From contig NZ_LT629758.1 in the NCBI RefSeq assembly GCF_900104725.1, forward strand, positions 8,952,001-9,016,000: a DNA stretch of 64,000 nt. The letters are read 5' to 3'. A program made the position numbers and the translations under genes. The first letter of the stretch is position 1; each line of letters starts with the position of its first letter. Of the stretch, positions 28,061 through 36,106 are shown in pieces. Below the pieces are notes generated by a model. The model searched no databases, was not told the origin of the DNA, and saw only the letters and a list, made by a program, of their open reading frames with translations. The stretch is from Actinoplanes derwentensis. GTDB lineage: Bacteria; Actinomycetota; Actinomycetes; Mycobacteriales; Micromonosporaceae.

Positions 28061-28638
28061 CCAACGAGCCGGTGCCGGTTCCGGCGCCGCGCGTGGTGTC
28101 GCTCTACAACGCGGCCAACGCCCTGACCGTGGTCCGGATCGTGCTGATCCCGGTCTTCCTGTCGATGGTCGTCACCTCCGAGATGAACGACCCGGACTGG
28201 CGGATCGCGGCCTGTCTCGCCTTCTGCGTCGCGTCGGCCACCGACTTCGCGGACGGCTGGATCGCCCGGAGATGGTCACTGATCACCTCGTTCGGCAAGG
28301 TCGCCGACCCGATCGCCGACAAGGCCCTGACCGGCACGGCCCTGGTGCTCCTCTCCGCCTACGGCCCGCTGTCCTGGTGGGTGACGGTGGTGATCCTGAT
28401 CCGCGAGTGGGGTGTCACCGCCCTGCGGTTCTGGGTGATCCGGTACGGCATCATCCCGGCCTCGCGCGGCGGCAAGCTCAAGACCGGACTGCAGACCGTC
28501 GCGATCGCCTGGTACCTGTGGCCGGTCCCGGAACCGTTCCACCTCGGCGGCGTGGTGCTGATGGGTGCCGCACTGGTGGTCACCGTGGTCACCGGCGCCG
28601 ACTACGTGATGCAGGCGCTGCGACTGCGGCGCTCCTGA
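28057..28638 (+). CDS. pgsA: CDP-diacylglycerol-glycerol-3-phosphate 3-phosphatidyltransferase
   Basis: A 193-aa CDP-alcohol phosphatidyltransferase that makes phosphatidylglycerol phosphate. The full catalytic signature D-x2-D-G-x2-A-R-x8-G-x3-D-x3-D is present in [11 protein letters not shown] and onward to [11 protein letters not shown]. Four to six membrane helices surround it. It overlaps rimO by 4 nt and pncC by 1 nt, so the three genes form a tight operon, the usual rimO-pgsA-cinA order of actinobacteria. Confidence 0.94.
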   Translation: MTNEPVPVPAPRVVSLYNAANALTVVRIVLIPVFLSMVVTSEMNDPDWRIAACLAFCVASATDFADGWIARRWSLITSFGKVADPIADKALTGTALVLLSAYGPLSWWVTVVILIREWGVTALRFWVIRYGIIPASRGGKLKTGLQTVAIAWYLWPVPEPFHLGGVVLMGAALVVTVVTGADYVMQALRLRRS

Positions 28639-29129
28639 TGGACGTCGCGGTGGCCGCCGTGGCGGCGGTGCGCGCGCTCGCCGGCCGGGGCGAGACGCTT
28701 GCCACCGCCGAGTCGCTCACCGGCGGTCTGGTGGCCGCGACGATCGTCGCGATCCCCGGGGTGAGTGCCGTCTTCCGGGGCGGGCTGGTCGTCTACGCCA
28801 CCGAACTCAAACAGGTGCTGGCCGGGGTGCCCGGTGTCCTGCTGGACGAGCGCGGACCGGTCGATCCGGACGTGGCCGCCGCCCTGGCCGAGGGCGCCCG
28901 GGACCGCTGCGGCGCCGACTGGGGAGTGTCCACCACCGGGGTCGCCGGCCCGGAGCCGCAGGACGGGAAGCCGGTCGGGCTGGTCTATGTGGCGGTCGCC
29001 GGCCCGGACCGGACCGAGGTACGTGAGCTGCGCCTCACCGGAGATCGTGCGGCCATCCGATCCGAAAGTGTGACGGCCGTCCTGCAATTGCTCACCGACT
29101 CTCTGCGGGACCGTCCGGCTATGGTCTGA
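28638..29129 (+). CDS. pncC: Nicotinamide-nucleotide amidase (CinA C-terminal domain)
   Basis: A 163-aa protein equal to the CinA C-terminal domain alone: LATAESLTGGLVAATI, VFRGGLVVYATELK, GVSTTGVAGPEPQDGKPVG. PncC deamidates NMN to NaMN in NAD salvage, and stand-alone CinA-C proteins are usually this enzyme. The ATG shares one base with the pgsA stop (TGATG). clgR follows after 159 nt, as in Mycobacterium and Streptomyces. Confidence 0.92.
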   Translation: MDVAVAAVAAVRALAGRGETLATAESLTGGLVAATIVAIPGVSAVFRGGLVVYATELKQVLAGVPGVLLDERGPVDPDVAAALAEGARDRCGADWGVSTTGVAGPEPQDGKPVGLVYVAVAGPDRTEVRELRLTGDRAAIRSESVTAVLQLLTDSLRDRPAMV

Positions 29130-29237
29130 GCTGGGATTACTTCCGTAACTGCGCCGGTTGTCCGATTCTCTGTGTGTTCGGGCGGTCGCAAAATTCGGCG
29201 GGGCGGGATGTCGCTGCGGCTCGGGCCAGGTACGGTT

Positions 29238-29273
29238 GTGCGAAGCCTCCGGCTTCAGCCGGCGGCCTCGCAC
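29238..29273 (+). promoter_or_regulatory. Stable hairpin in the clgR 5' leader
   Basis: GTGCGA (29238-29243) pairs with TCGCAC (29268-29273) and CCGGC with GCCGG around a TTCA loop, with CC/GG pairs between. The hairpin ends 2 nt before the AGGAGGAGG ribosome-binding site of clgR. It could modulate ribosome access. The TGCGA/TCGCA arms also resemble halves of GC-rich ClgR-type operators, so DNA binding is an alternative. Confidence 0.5.
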
Positions 29274-29288
29274 GCAGGAGGAGGTGCC

Positions 29289-29666
29289 ATGGTCCTGCTA
29301 CGCCGTGTTATCGGCGACGCTCTTCGTGCGCGCCGGCAGGGGCAGCACCGCACGCTGCGTGAGGTGTCGACCGCCGCGAACGTCAGCCTGGGCTATCTGT
29401 CCGAGATCGAGCGTGGTCAGAAGGAAGCGTCCAGCGAGTTGCTGGCAGCGATCTGCGATGCCCTCGGCGCCCGGCTCTCCGAGTTGCTCGGCGAGGTCAG
29501 CAACACGCTGGCCCTGGCGGAGAACATGGAGGGCGTGCTCGTCCCGCTCGACGAGAAGGCGACCGCCGGCGGGGATGTCTCCGTCGCAGTGCGCCGCGAC
29601 TCGCCGCTGAAGGCCACGCTGCACGCGACCCGTAAGCCGAAGCGGGACATCGTCTACGCCGCCTGA
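29289..29666 (+). CDS. clgR: ClgR-type XRE transcriptional activator
   Basis: A 125-aa regulator. The N-terminal XRE helix-turn-helix has [26 protein letters not shown] (residues ~23-48), matching ClgR, which activates clp protease and envelope-stress genes. The C-terminus ends IVYAA; exposed C-terminal alanines make ClgR a substrate of the ClpP proteases it controls. The ATG has a strong AGGAGGAGG site. pspA and pspM follow, the same order as the mycobacterial clgR-pspA-pspM envelope-stress operon. Here a strong hairpin separates clgR from pspA. Confidence 0.93.
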   Translation: MVLLRRVIGDALRARRQGQHRTLREVSTAANVSLGYLSEIERGQKEASSELLAAICDALGARLSELLGEVSNTLALAENMEGVLVPLDEKATAGGDVSVAVRRDSPLKATLHATRKPKRDIVYAA

Positions 29667-29682
29667 TCATGAATACGTCTGT

Positions 29683-29711
29683 GCCGGGCCGCTCCAAGGG
29701 AGCGGTCCGGC
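29683..29711 (+). terminator. Hairpin terminator between clgR and pspA
   Basis: GCCGGGCCGCTCC (29683-29695) pairs with GGAGCGGTCCGGC (29699-29711), 13 bp with one G-T wobble, followed by CTGTTTC. It begins 17 nt after the clgR stop. It implies that pspA expression is at least partly separate from clgR. Confidence 0.7.
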
Positions 29712-29893
29712 CTGTTTCACGTCTCGCTACGCCCACCAGGGGAGGCGTAACCTCGTATGCCAAGGGACAACCCTGAGATCCCCCGGAGGACCCGTGACGC
29801 CGGTGGCGTCCGGCTGTCACGATGGGTTTCGTGTTCCCGCACTGAACAGCGGTGACGCATCCGACAGAGCGACATTTGAGGGGACACCACGAG

Positions 29894-30754
29894 ATGGCGA
29901 ATCCGTTCGTCAAGGGCTGGCACTACATGATGGCGCTCTTCGGCGCGAAGATCGATGAGTACGCCGACCCGAAGGTCCAGATCCAGCAGGCCATCGAGGA
30001 CGCCCAGCGTCAGCATCAGGCTCTCGTGCAGCAGGCCGCCGCCGTCATCGGCAATCAGCGGCAGCTCGAGATGAAGCTGTCCCGGCAGATGTCCGAGGTC
30101 GAGAAACTGCAGGGCATGGCCCGTCAGGCTCTAGTGCTCGCCGACCGCGCCCGAGCATCCGGCGATGAGGCCGAAGCCCAGAAGTACGAGTCGACCGCGC
30201 AGACGCTGGCCACTCAGCTGGTCTCCGGCGAGCAGTCGATGGAGGACCTGAAGACTCTCCACGACCAGGCTCTCGGTGCGGCCGGTCAGGCCCGCAAGGC
30301 CGTCGAGAACAACGCGATGCTCCTCCAGCAGCGCATCGCCGAGCGGTCCCGCCTGCTCAGCCAGCTCGAGCAGGCCAAGATGCAGGAGACCGTCGCGCAG
30401 TCGCTGGAGTCGATGTCGCAGCTGGCCGCGCCGGGTAACACCCCGTCGCTGGACCAGGTGCGCGACAAGATCGAGCAGCGGTACGCGAGTGCCATGGGCC
30501 GGGCTGAGCTGGCTTCCAACTCGGTCGAGGGCCGGATGCTGGAAGTGCAGAAGTCCAGTCTGGACCTGGCCGGTTCGTCGCGGCTGGAGCAGATCCGGTC
30601 GAGCATGGCAGGCGAGAAACTGGGCGGTGCCACGGCGCAGCCCGCCGTCGAGCAGCCCGGCACGATGGCCGCCGACTCGGCAAGCGTCGCCCGTCTCGAC
30701 GAGATCCGGGCCAGCCTCAACCAGAAGCGCGGCGACACCTCGGCCGCGGGCTGA
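29894..30754 (+). CDS. pspA: PspA/IM30 envelope-stress protein
   Basis: A 286-aa PspA-family protein, almost entirely alpha-helical coiled coil: [19 protein letters not shown] at the N-terminus (membrane-binding helix), then long heptads, with an Ala-rich linker after ~residue 185 and a final helix [16 protein letters not shown]. It assembles on damaged inner membranes and preserves the proton gradient. ATG 29894 gives the family N-terminus MANPFVKGW; the GTG at 29852 would add an unrelated extension. pspM follows 21 nt later. Confidence 0.94.
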   Translation: MANPFVKGWHYMMALFGAKIDEYADPKVQIQQAIEDAQRQHQALVQQAAAVIGNQRQLEMKLSRQMSEVEKLQGMARQALVLADRARASGDEAEAQKYESTAQTLATQLVSGEQSMEDLKTLHDQALGAAGQARKAVENNAMLLQQRIAERSRLLSQLEQAKMQETVAQSLESMSQLAAPGNTPSLDQVRDKIEQRYASAMGRAELASNSVEGRMLEVQKSSLDLAGSSRLEQIRSSMAGEKLGGATAQPAVEQPGTMAADSASVARLDEIRASLNQKRGDTSAAG

Positions 30755-30775
30755 TTTTGAGAAGGGGGAGCGGCG

Positions 30776-31552
30776 GTGGATGAGCGAGCCAAGTATTTTC
30801 GGCGGCTCAAGCGCCTGCGGGGTTCCGCGCGGCGCTGGAGTGTCCTCGGTGGCGGCCTGACCGCGGCTACCGCCGTCCTCACCCCTTACGCGGGTATCGG
30901 TCTCGTGGATGCCTTGTGGGCGGCCGGTGCCGGTGCCTCGGCGATGCTGGCCTGGTGGCGCTGGAGCGATCATCGTGAGCTGGCGGCTGCCCCGGCGCCT
31001 CCGCCCAGCCTGCAACAGGACCGGCTGACCGCCGCTCTGGAGCGGTTCCCGGCCGGGCAGGCGGTGGTCCGGGAGGTCCGCCGGCAGCACAAGCGCTACG
31101 CCCTGCGCGGTTCGGCGATCGCCGACGCGTGGGACCGTCTCGAGCGGGCCTCGACCGCCATGACCGGGCTGGCCGGCCGTCTCACCGGCTCCGCCGAGAC
31201 CACCCTGCTCGAAGCGGCGACCGCCGAGCAGTGGCTGCGTGACCTGGGCCAGCGGGCGGCGAGTGTGGAGCGGGCCATCCCGTTCGGCCAGACCGGCAAC
31301 CGGGAGACGCTCGTCGAATCGCACGCCGGGCTGGCCGACCAGTTCATCGAGGGCGTCGCGGCGTACGAGGAACTGGTCGTCGCGGCGGCCAGTTACGTCG
31401 CCGAGGACGGGCATCCGGTCACCGACACCCGTCACCCCGGTTACTTCAGCCTGGTCGACGCCACCGACCAACTCCGCGGCATTGCCGAGGCCCTGTCCGA
31501 ACTCCGTGCCCAGGACCGCCGCACCTCACCCGGCAGCCAGCCCGCGGTCTGA
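30776..31552 (+). CDS. pspM: Phage-shock envelope stress protein PspM
   Basis: A 258-aa protein starting at GTG 30776 with GGGGGAG just upstream. Residues ~25-65 hold two closely spaced membrane segments (WSVLGGGLTAATAVLTPYAG and the following GLVDALWAAGAGASAMLAWW region); the rest is a cytoplasmic helical domain with DRLERASTAMTGLAGRL. Position after clgR-pspA and this architecture match PspM (Rv2743c) of mycobacteria, which anchors PspA at the membrane. Sequence similarity to PspM is judged by eye. Confidence 0.82.
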   Translation: MDERAKYFRRLKRLRGSARRWSVLGGGLTAATAVLTPYAGIGLVDALWAAGAGASAMLAWWRWSDHRELAAAPAPPPSLQQDRLTAALERFPAGQAVVREVRRQHKRYALRGSAIADAWDRLERASTAMTGLAGRLTGSAETTLLEAATAEQWLRDLGQRAASVERAIPFGQTGNRETLVESHAGLADQFIEGVAAYEELVVAAASYVAEDGHPVTDTRHPGYFSLVDATDQLRGIAEALSELRAQDRRTSPGSQPAV

Positions 31553-32341
31553 CCGGTTCTCCGGCTGGCAGCGCGGGCACCAGTAGGTGACACGCTCATC
31601 CTGCTCGGCTTTGCGGATCGCGGTGGCACAGCGACGGCACGGTTGGGCACGACGGCCGTAGACGTAGCTGGTCTGGCCCTTGAAGAGCGAACCGGTGGTG
31701 GTCTGCGTCCAGCGGCCACGGTTGTTGGCGACGAGTTTCTGCGCCAGCACGACCGTGGCGGTCAGATCCGGCACGTCGGCGACCGGGGTCCACGGCCACA
31801 ACCCCCGCAGGAACAGTGTCTCCGCCTTGTAGAGGTTGCCGACTCCGGCGAGGTTGCGCTGGTCCAGCAGGGCCTCGGCGATGCTGGCGGACGGTTTCGC
31901 GGAGATCCGGCGGACCGCCTCGGCCGGATCCCAGTCGGCGCCGAGCAGATCCGGGCCCAGATGGCCGACCAGGGTGTCCTCGCCGGCCGTCGGGAGCAGC
32001 GCCACGTCGTGCAGGTGGAAGCCGACGGCCACTGAACGGGCGGTGCGCAGGACCACCCGGATCAGGTGGGCGGGCCTGCCGGTCCAGCGTTCACCCGGCG
32101 CATAGGACCGCCAGGCGCCCTCCATCCGCAGGTGCGAATGCAGCGTGTGCGCGGGCCGGCCGTCCTTCGTCAGGCGCAGCAGCAGATGTTTGCCCCGGCT
32201 GGCGGACTCGGCGACGGTCCATCCGGTCAGGTCGGTGGTGGCCAGCCGCGGCAGCCGGAAATCGGAGCCGGTCAGGGTTTCCCCCGTCAGGGCCTTCTCC
32301 AGCACGCGGGCCGTGTTCCAGACAGTGTCGCCTTCCGGCAT
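31526..32341 (-). CDS. Fpg/Nei family DNA glycosylase (Nei2-like)
   Basis: A 271-aa base-excision glycosylase/AP lyase. After Met removal the protein starts PEGDTVW, giving catalytic Pro1 and Glu2 for removal of oxidised pyrimidines. Other features: RGKHLLLRL, LDQRNLAGVGNLYK (H2TH region) and a C-terminal zinc finger CRRCATAIRK...WCPRC. The DTVW opening favours endonuclease VIII over formamidopyrimidine glycosylase. The ATG at 32341 is preferred over one three codons upstream because the catalytic Pro must follow the initiator Met. Its 3' end overlaps pspM by 27 nt. Confidence 0.93.
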   Translation of the reverse strand: MPEGDTVWNTARVLEKALTGETLTGSDFRLPRLATTDLTGWTVAESASRGKHLLLRLTKDGRPAHTLHSHLRMEGAWRSYAPGERWTGRPAHLIRVVLRTARSVAVGFHLHDVALLPTAGEDTLVGHLGPDLLGADWDPAEAVRRISAKPSASIAEALLDQRNLAGVGNLYKAETLFLRGLWPWTPVADVPDLTATVVLAQKLVANNRGRWTQTTTGSLFKGQTSYVYGRRAQPCRRCATAIRKAEQDERVTYWCPRCQPENRSDRGLAAG

Positions 32342-32397
32342 ACCTCCCATTCTGCCCGTTTACCAGGCCGGGAAACCGTGCGTGCCATCCTGTCCGC

Positions 32398-33135
32398 GTG
32401 GACCTGGACATCGCCCCGATCGGGGATCGCGCCGCACTGTTCGAGGAACTCACCGGGAACTGGCCCGAGTTCATGACGAACGACCCGACCGCCGGGTTCT
32501 ACTACCGGTACCTCGACACACATTGGCCCGACTTCACGCTGCTCGCCGTCGACCGGGGCACCGGGCGGCCGGTGGCGAAAGCGCACGCGGTGCCGATCTC
32601 GTGGACCGGTGACATCGAGGCCGGCCTGCCCGAAGGCGGCTGGGACTGGGTGATCCGCACGGCCGTCCACGACCGGCTCTCCGGCACGGCACCGGCGATC
32701 GTGTCCGCGCTGGAGATCGCCGTCCGCCCCGACCTGCGCGGCAGCGGCCTGTCCGGCCGGATGCTCGGCGCGATGCGCGACAACGCGGCGGCCCACGGCT
32801 TCAGCGACCTGGTCGCCCCGGTCCGCCCCAACGGCAAACCCTTGAAGATCAACGATCCGATCGACGAGTACGCCTACCGAACCCGCCCCGACGGCCTGCC
32901 CACCGACCCGTGGCTCCGAGTGCACGTCCGGGCCGGTGCCCGAATCGTGAACGTAGCCCACCACAGCATGACCATCACCGGAACCCTGCCTCAGTGGCGA
33001 ACCTGGACCGGCCTCCCTTTCGACACCACCGGCCCGGTCGAAGTCCCGGGCGCCCTGTCCCCGATCCACTGCGACACGACCCAGAACCACGCGGTCTACG
33101 TCGAGCCCAACATCTGGGTACACCACCGCCTCTAA
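32398..33135 (+). CDS. GNAT-fold N-acetyltransferase-like protein
   Basis: A 245-aa protein opening VDLDIAPIGDRAALFEELTG at GTG 32398; a CATCCT hexamer lies 6 nt before it, again suggesting a leaderless start. The central ALEIAVRPDLRGSGLSGRML has the acetyl-CoA loop of GNAT enzymes, and the C-terminal half (PWLRVHVRAGARIVNVAHHSM) matches a group of uncharacterised actinobacterial GNAT proteins. The substrate is unknown. Codons remain open far upstream only as a shadow of the opposite nei gene. Confidence 0.82.
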   Translation: MDLDIAPIGDRAALFEELTGNWPEFMTNDPTAGFYYRYLDTHWPDFTLLAVDRGTGRPVAKAHAVPISWTGDIEAGLPEGGWDWVIRTAVHDRLSGTAPAIVSALEIAVRPDLRGSGLSGRMLGAMRDNAAAHGFSDLVAPVRPNGKPLKINDPIDEYAYRTRPDGLPTDPWLRVHVRAGARIVNVAHHSMTITGTLPQWRTWTGLPFDTTGPVEVPGALSPIHCDTTQNHAVYVEPNIWVHHRL

Positions 33136-33183
33136 CCCAGGCCCACCCACCACAACCGCCGCACTCTTGCAGTCCCCGGCGCC

Positions 33184-33310
33184 CCGCCCCGCCTTGCCCC
33201 GGCCCGCCCCGCCTTGCCCCGGCCCGCCCCGCCTTGCCCGGCCCGCCCTGCCTTGGCCCGGCCCGCCCCGCCTTGGCCCGCCTCGCCTCAGCCTGCCCGG
33301 CCCGCCCGCC
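33184..33310 (+). repeat. C-rich 20-nt tandem repeats (G-rich on minus strand)
   Basis: About five to six consecutive copies of a ~20-nt unit, CCGCCTTGCCCCGGCCCGCC, with small changes. The plus strand has almost no A. The minus strand carries many runs of three to four Gs separated by short loops, a G-quadruplex-prone pattern. No gene is supported here although several frames are open through lack of stop codons. Confidence 0.85.
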
Positions 33311-33390
33311 TCACTTTGGCCAGCCCCGGCCCGGGCCGGGGCCGCAGCCGCGGTCATGCGGGACCTGGCTCCGCGGTCTGCGGGGGGAAC

Positions 33391-33459
33391 GACGAATCGG
33401 GGCCGCACGATGAACGCGGCGGGGACCCCGATCATCTGCCGGGTCACGGATTTCCGGCC
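33391..33459 (-). repeat. Dispersed hairpin element, copy B
   Basis: Reverse-complement copy of the element at 22281-22348, sharing 34 of 36 nt in one arm and the 14-nt end CCCCGATTCGTCGT; the hairpin loop region differs. It sits between the convergent GNAT and SAM hydroxide adenosyltransferase genes and interrupts the C-rich repeats. A separate inverted repeat (33342-33353 with 33371-33383) lies just before it. Confidence 0.8.
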
Positions 33460-33465
33460 CCGCCA

Positions 33466-33660
33466 CCCCCGCCTTGCCTTGCCGCCACACCCGCTCTGCC
33501 TTGCCAGCCGCCCGCTCCGCCTTGCCGGCTGGCCTTGCCTGTTGGTCAGCCGCTCTTGCCCGTCGGCCTGCTGGCATTGCCCGGACATGCCTTGCCGCCA
33601 GGGGCATGCATGAGTCGGACGCCAGGGACGATCGGGAGGTGACGCCTGCCTTGCCGCCGG
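33466..33660 (+). repeat. Dispersed GCCTTGCC octamer cluster
   Basis: The octamer GCCTTGCC or its close form occurs repeatedly (near 33470, 33496, 33517, 33531, 33592 and 33650), often preceded by CTCTG or CTCCG. It looks like a decayed extension of the array at 33184-33310, split by element B. From 33661 to 33862 there is only GC-rich, GGGCGGT-rich spacer and no supported gene. Confidence 0.6.
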
Positions 33661-33862
33661 ATGTGACAGGGCTTTGGAGCGGCGTATCAAATCTGGGTTT
33701 GGAAGGCGCGGACCCGCGTTCGTCGCGTCGGGAGTCCGGGCTGGCGCCGGGTCTCGCGGGCGGGTGGGGCCCTCGCGGGCGGTGGGCGGTGGGCAGTGGG
33801 CGGTGATGCGGCGGTGTGCGGTGGGCGGTGGTGCCGTGGTGCGGCGGCGGGCCGTGATGCGG

Positions 33863-34651
33863 TCAGCGGGCCGTGATGCGGACGGTGTCGCCGGGGCGGA
33901 CGGACAGGAGGACGACGGCGCGGCCATTGTTGACGGCGATGGCGACGCGGTCGGCGGAGTCGGGGAAGACCAGGAGTTCGCCTGCGTTGACGTCGGCGAA
34001 CGTGGTGCCGCGCCGGGCCCGGACACCGCCGTTGATCAGCAGGTCGGAGCCGAGGCCGGACAGAGCCGCGGCGTCGGCCGCGAGTTGCACGTTGCCGAAC
34101 CGGTCGACGGTGAGCACCTCGGCCTCGATCCAGCCGTCGCCGATGGTGACCGCCGGGTCGGGCAGGCGGATCAGGGTCGCCGGATCGGCCTCGGGACCGG
34201 CCTTTTCCGGGGCGGCGCCGGACGCCAGGCGGGCCGCGGCGGGGGCGAACAGGTCGCGTCCGTGGAACGTCCGGGACACGTCGCCGAGTTGCCAGTCCTT
34301 GTTGTCCAGCACGTGTGCGGCGGTGATGCCGCCGAGCGCCTCGGCCGCCCAGATCAGCAGGCCGTTGTCGGGGCCGATCAGCAGACCGTTCGGGGTGGTC
34401 AGCACGATGCCGCGGCGGGCCGTGCCGACTCCCGGGTCGACGACCGCGAGGTGCACCGCGGCGGGCAGGTGTGGGGCGGTCTGCGCCAGGACCGCGGCGC
34501 CACGGGTGACGTCAGCCGGCGGAACGTGGTGAGTGACGTCGATCACCCGGACCTCGGGCGCCACGCGGGCGATCGAGCCGTGACAGGCGGCGGCAAAGCC
34601 GTCAAACGTGCCGTAATCGGTGGTGAAACTGATCCATCCATAACCGGGCAT
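33863..34651 (-). CDS. SAM hydroxide adenosyltransferase (DUF62)
   Basis: A 262-aa protein of the SAM_adeno_trans family, which hydrolyses S-adenosylmethionine to adenosine and methionine. Seen: WISFTTDYGTFDGF at the start, VVDPGVGTARRG, the NGLLIGPDNGLL loop, FHGRDLFAPAAA and, in the C-terminal domain, VDRFGNVQL. ATG 34651 is chosen to match the family N-terminus; upstream codons have no similarity. A 19-nt-period duplication of GCGGGCCGTGATGCGG (33847-33862 and 33866-33881) spans the stop codon. It diverges from the LLM gene with a 73-nt gap. Confidence 0.9.
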   Translation of the reverse strand: MPGYGWISFTTDYGTFDGFAAACHGSIARVAPEVRVIDVTHHVPPADVTRGAAVLAQTAPHLPAAVHLAVVDPGVGTARRGIVLTTPNGLLIGPDNGLLIWAAEALGGITAAHVLDNKDWQLGDVSRTFHGRDLFAPAAARLASGAAPEKAGPEADPATLIRLPDPAVTIGDGWIEAEVLTVDRFGNVQLAADAAALSGLGSDLLINGGVRARRGTTFADVNAGELLVFPDSADRVAIAVNNGRAVVLLSVRPGDTVRITAR

Positions 34652-34724
34652 GGTGGGGAACGTTACTGCCTGTTGTTGATCGATGCGGGACGGGCGCGCC
34701 GGAGCGACATGGCAGTGTTGAGCC

Positions 34725-35654
34725 ATGCGTCTCGTGATCTTCACCGAACCCCAGCAGGGTGCCTCCCACGACGATCTCCTGCGGGTCGCCAAAGCCGCCG
34801 AGGACGGCGGATACGACGGATTCTTTCGCTCCGACCACTACCTCAAGATGGGTGACGGCTCCGGTCTGCCCGGCCCGACCGACGCCTGGATCACGCTCGC
34901 CGCGCTGGCCGTCCAGACCTCGCGGATCCGGCTCGGCACCCTGGTCAGTTCGGCCACGTTCCGCCTGCCCGGCCCGCTGGCGATCGCCGTCGCCCAGGTC
35001 GACCAGATGAGCGGTGGCCGGGTCGAGTTCGGCCTCGGTGGCGGCTGGTTCGAGGACGAGCACTCCGCGTACGGCATCCCCTTCCCGCCCCTCGGCGAGC
35101 GCTTCGACCGGCTCGAGGAGCAGCTGGAGATCATCACTGGGCTGTGGGAGACGCCGGCCGGGTCCACCTACGACTTCGCCGGCAAGCACTACCAGATCGC
35201 CGGCTCGCCCGCGCTGCCCAAGCCGGCCCAGTCGCCACGCCCGCCGGTCATCGTCGGCGGCCACGGCAAGAAGCGCACCCCCCACCTGGCGGCCCGCTTC
35301 GCCACCGAGTTCAACGTCCCGTTCGCCAAGATCGAGGACATCTCCACCCAGTACGACCGGGTCCGCGCCGCCTCCGACGCCATCGGCCGCACCGACCACC
35401 CGGCGTTCTCGGCCGCCGCCGTCCTCTGCGTAGGCCGCGACGACGCCGAAGTGAACCGTCGCGCCGCCGCCATCGGCCGCGAAGCCGACGAGATGCGCAC
35501 CAACGGCGGCATCGTAGGCACCCCCGCCGAAGCTGCCGACACCATCCGCCGCTACGCGGAAGCCGGCGCCACTCGCCTGTTCCTGCAGGTCCTCGACCTG
35601 TCCGACCTGGACCACCTGGACCTGGTCGCCGCCGAGGTCGCGCCGCAGCTCTAG
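34725..35654 (+). CDS. LLM-class F420-dependent oxidoreductase
   Basis: A 309-aa luciferase-like TIM-barrel protein: VAKAAEDGGYDGFFRSDHY, TSRIRLGTLVSSATFRLPG, QMSGGRVEFGLGGGWFEDEH, and VIVGGHGKKRTPHLAARFA. These match the actinobacterial F420-dependent LLM group; the substrate is not inferable. The start ATG has CAGTGT 6 nt upstream and no Shine-Dalgarno, consistent with leaderless transcription. It has no operon partner. Confidence 0.9.
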   Translation: MRLVIFTEPQQGASHDDLLRVAKAAEDGGYDGFFRSDHYLKMGDGSGLPGPTDAWITLAALAVQTSRIRLGTLVSSATFRLPGPLAIAVAQVDQMSGGRVEFGLGGGWFEDEHSAYGIPFPPLGERFDRLEEQLEIITGLWETPAGSTYDFAGKHYQIAGSPALPKPAQSPRPPVIVGGHGKKRTPHLAARFATEFNVPFAKIEDISTQYDRVRAASDAIGRTDHPAFSAAAVLCVGRDDAEVNRRAAAIGREADEMRTNGGIVGTPAEAADTIRRYAEAGATRLFLQVLDLSDLDHLDLVAAEVAPQL

Positions 35655-35722
35655 ACGTTCCGCGGTTCGGGCTGGGGCGTGAATCGAACTCCGGCCAGCC
35701 ACGCGGATCGGCTCCCGCACTT

Positions 35723-35757
35723 GGACCGCGAACGTCTCTGGAGACGGTTCGCGGTCC
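35723..35757 (+). terminator. Long inverted repeat after the LLM gene
   Basis: GGACCGCGAACGTCTC (35723-35738) pairs with GAGACGGTTCGCGGTCC (35741-35757), 16 bp with one bulged C. It starts 69 nt after the stop and lacks a T-run. A degenerate copy of its right arm (GACGTTCCGCGGTTCGGG) lies at the LLM stop codon. Confidence 0.55.
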
Positions 35758-35810
35758 GGGGCACGTGGCGATCGAGGATGCGAATCGAACCCGAACTCAC
35801 CCCACCACCC

Positions 35811-36000
35811 TGACCGTGCTCCCGCATCCGGGGTGGGACACCCCACCCCGGCCCAGCACCGCCGCGTGGCAACCCGTGCTCCCACGTCAGGGGTGGGACT
35901 CCTTGCGCTTGGAGCGGGTGGGCATCGCCCTTGGGCGATGCCCACCGCTTGTGCTCGGGAGGGTGGGCATCGCGTTTGTCTTCGGGGCGGTGGGCATCGC
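35811..36000 (+). repeat. Repeat and palindrome cluster upstream of lhr 3' end
   Basis: Two imperfect copies of a 30-nt sequence starting CCGTGCTCCC lie 60 nt apart (from 35814 and 35874). Then a perfect 14-bp palindrome, GGTGGGCATCGCCC (35917-35930) with its complement (35933-35946), is followed by two further direct copies of GGTGGGCATCGC (near 35967 and 35989). Bases 35655-36106 hold no supported gene; open frames there come from lack of stop codons. Confidence 0.65.
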
Positions 36001-36106
36001 ATTCGGCCCGGCGGCCGCGTGTCGGCCCGGTGTGTCGCCTGCCTCGCGGGAACGGGGTGGGAGGTGTGGTTCGGCGGGGCGGTCGTCTCGTACCGGAAAT
36101 GTCTTT

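Noticed and set aside
29150..29215. ClgR autoregulatory operator (GTTCGC-type palindrome) upstream of clgR
   Set aside because: Only a half-match (GTTCGGGCGGTCGC) is visible; the second half-site is not clear enough to call.
35680..35800. tRNA-like T-loop sequences (GTTCGATTC on the minus strand) near 35690 and 35790
   Set aside because: The flanking bases do not form a T-stem, and no anticodon arm or acceptor stem can be drawn; the match is to the short T-loop only.
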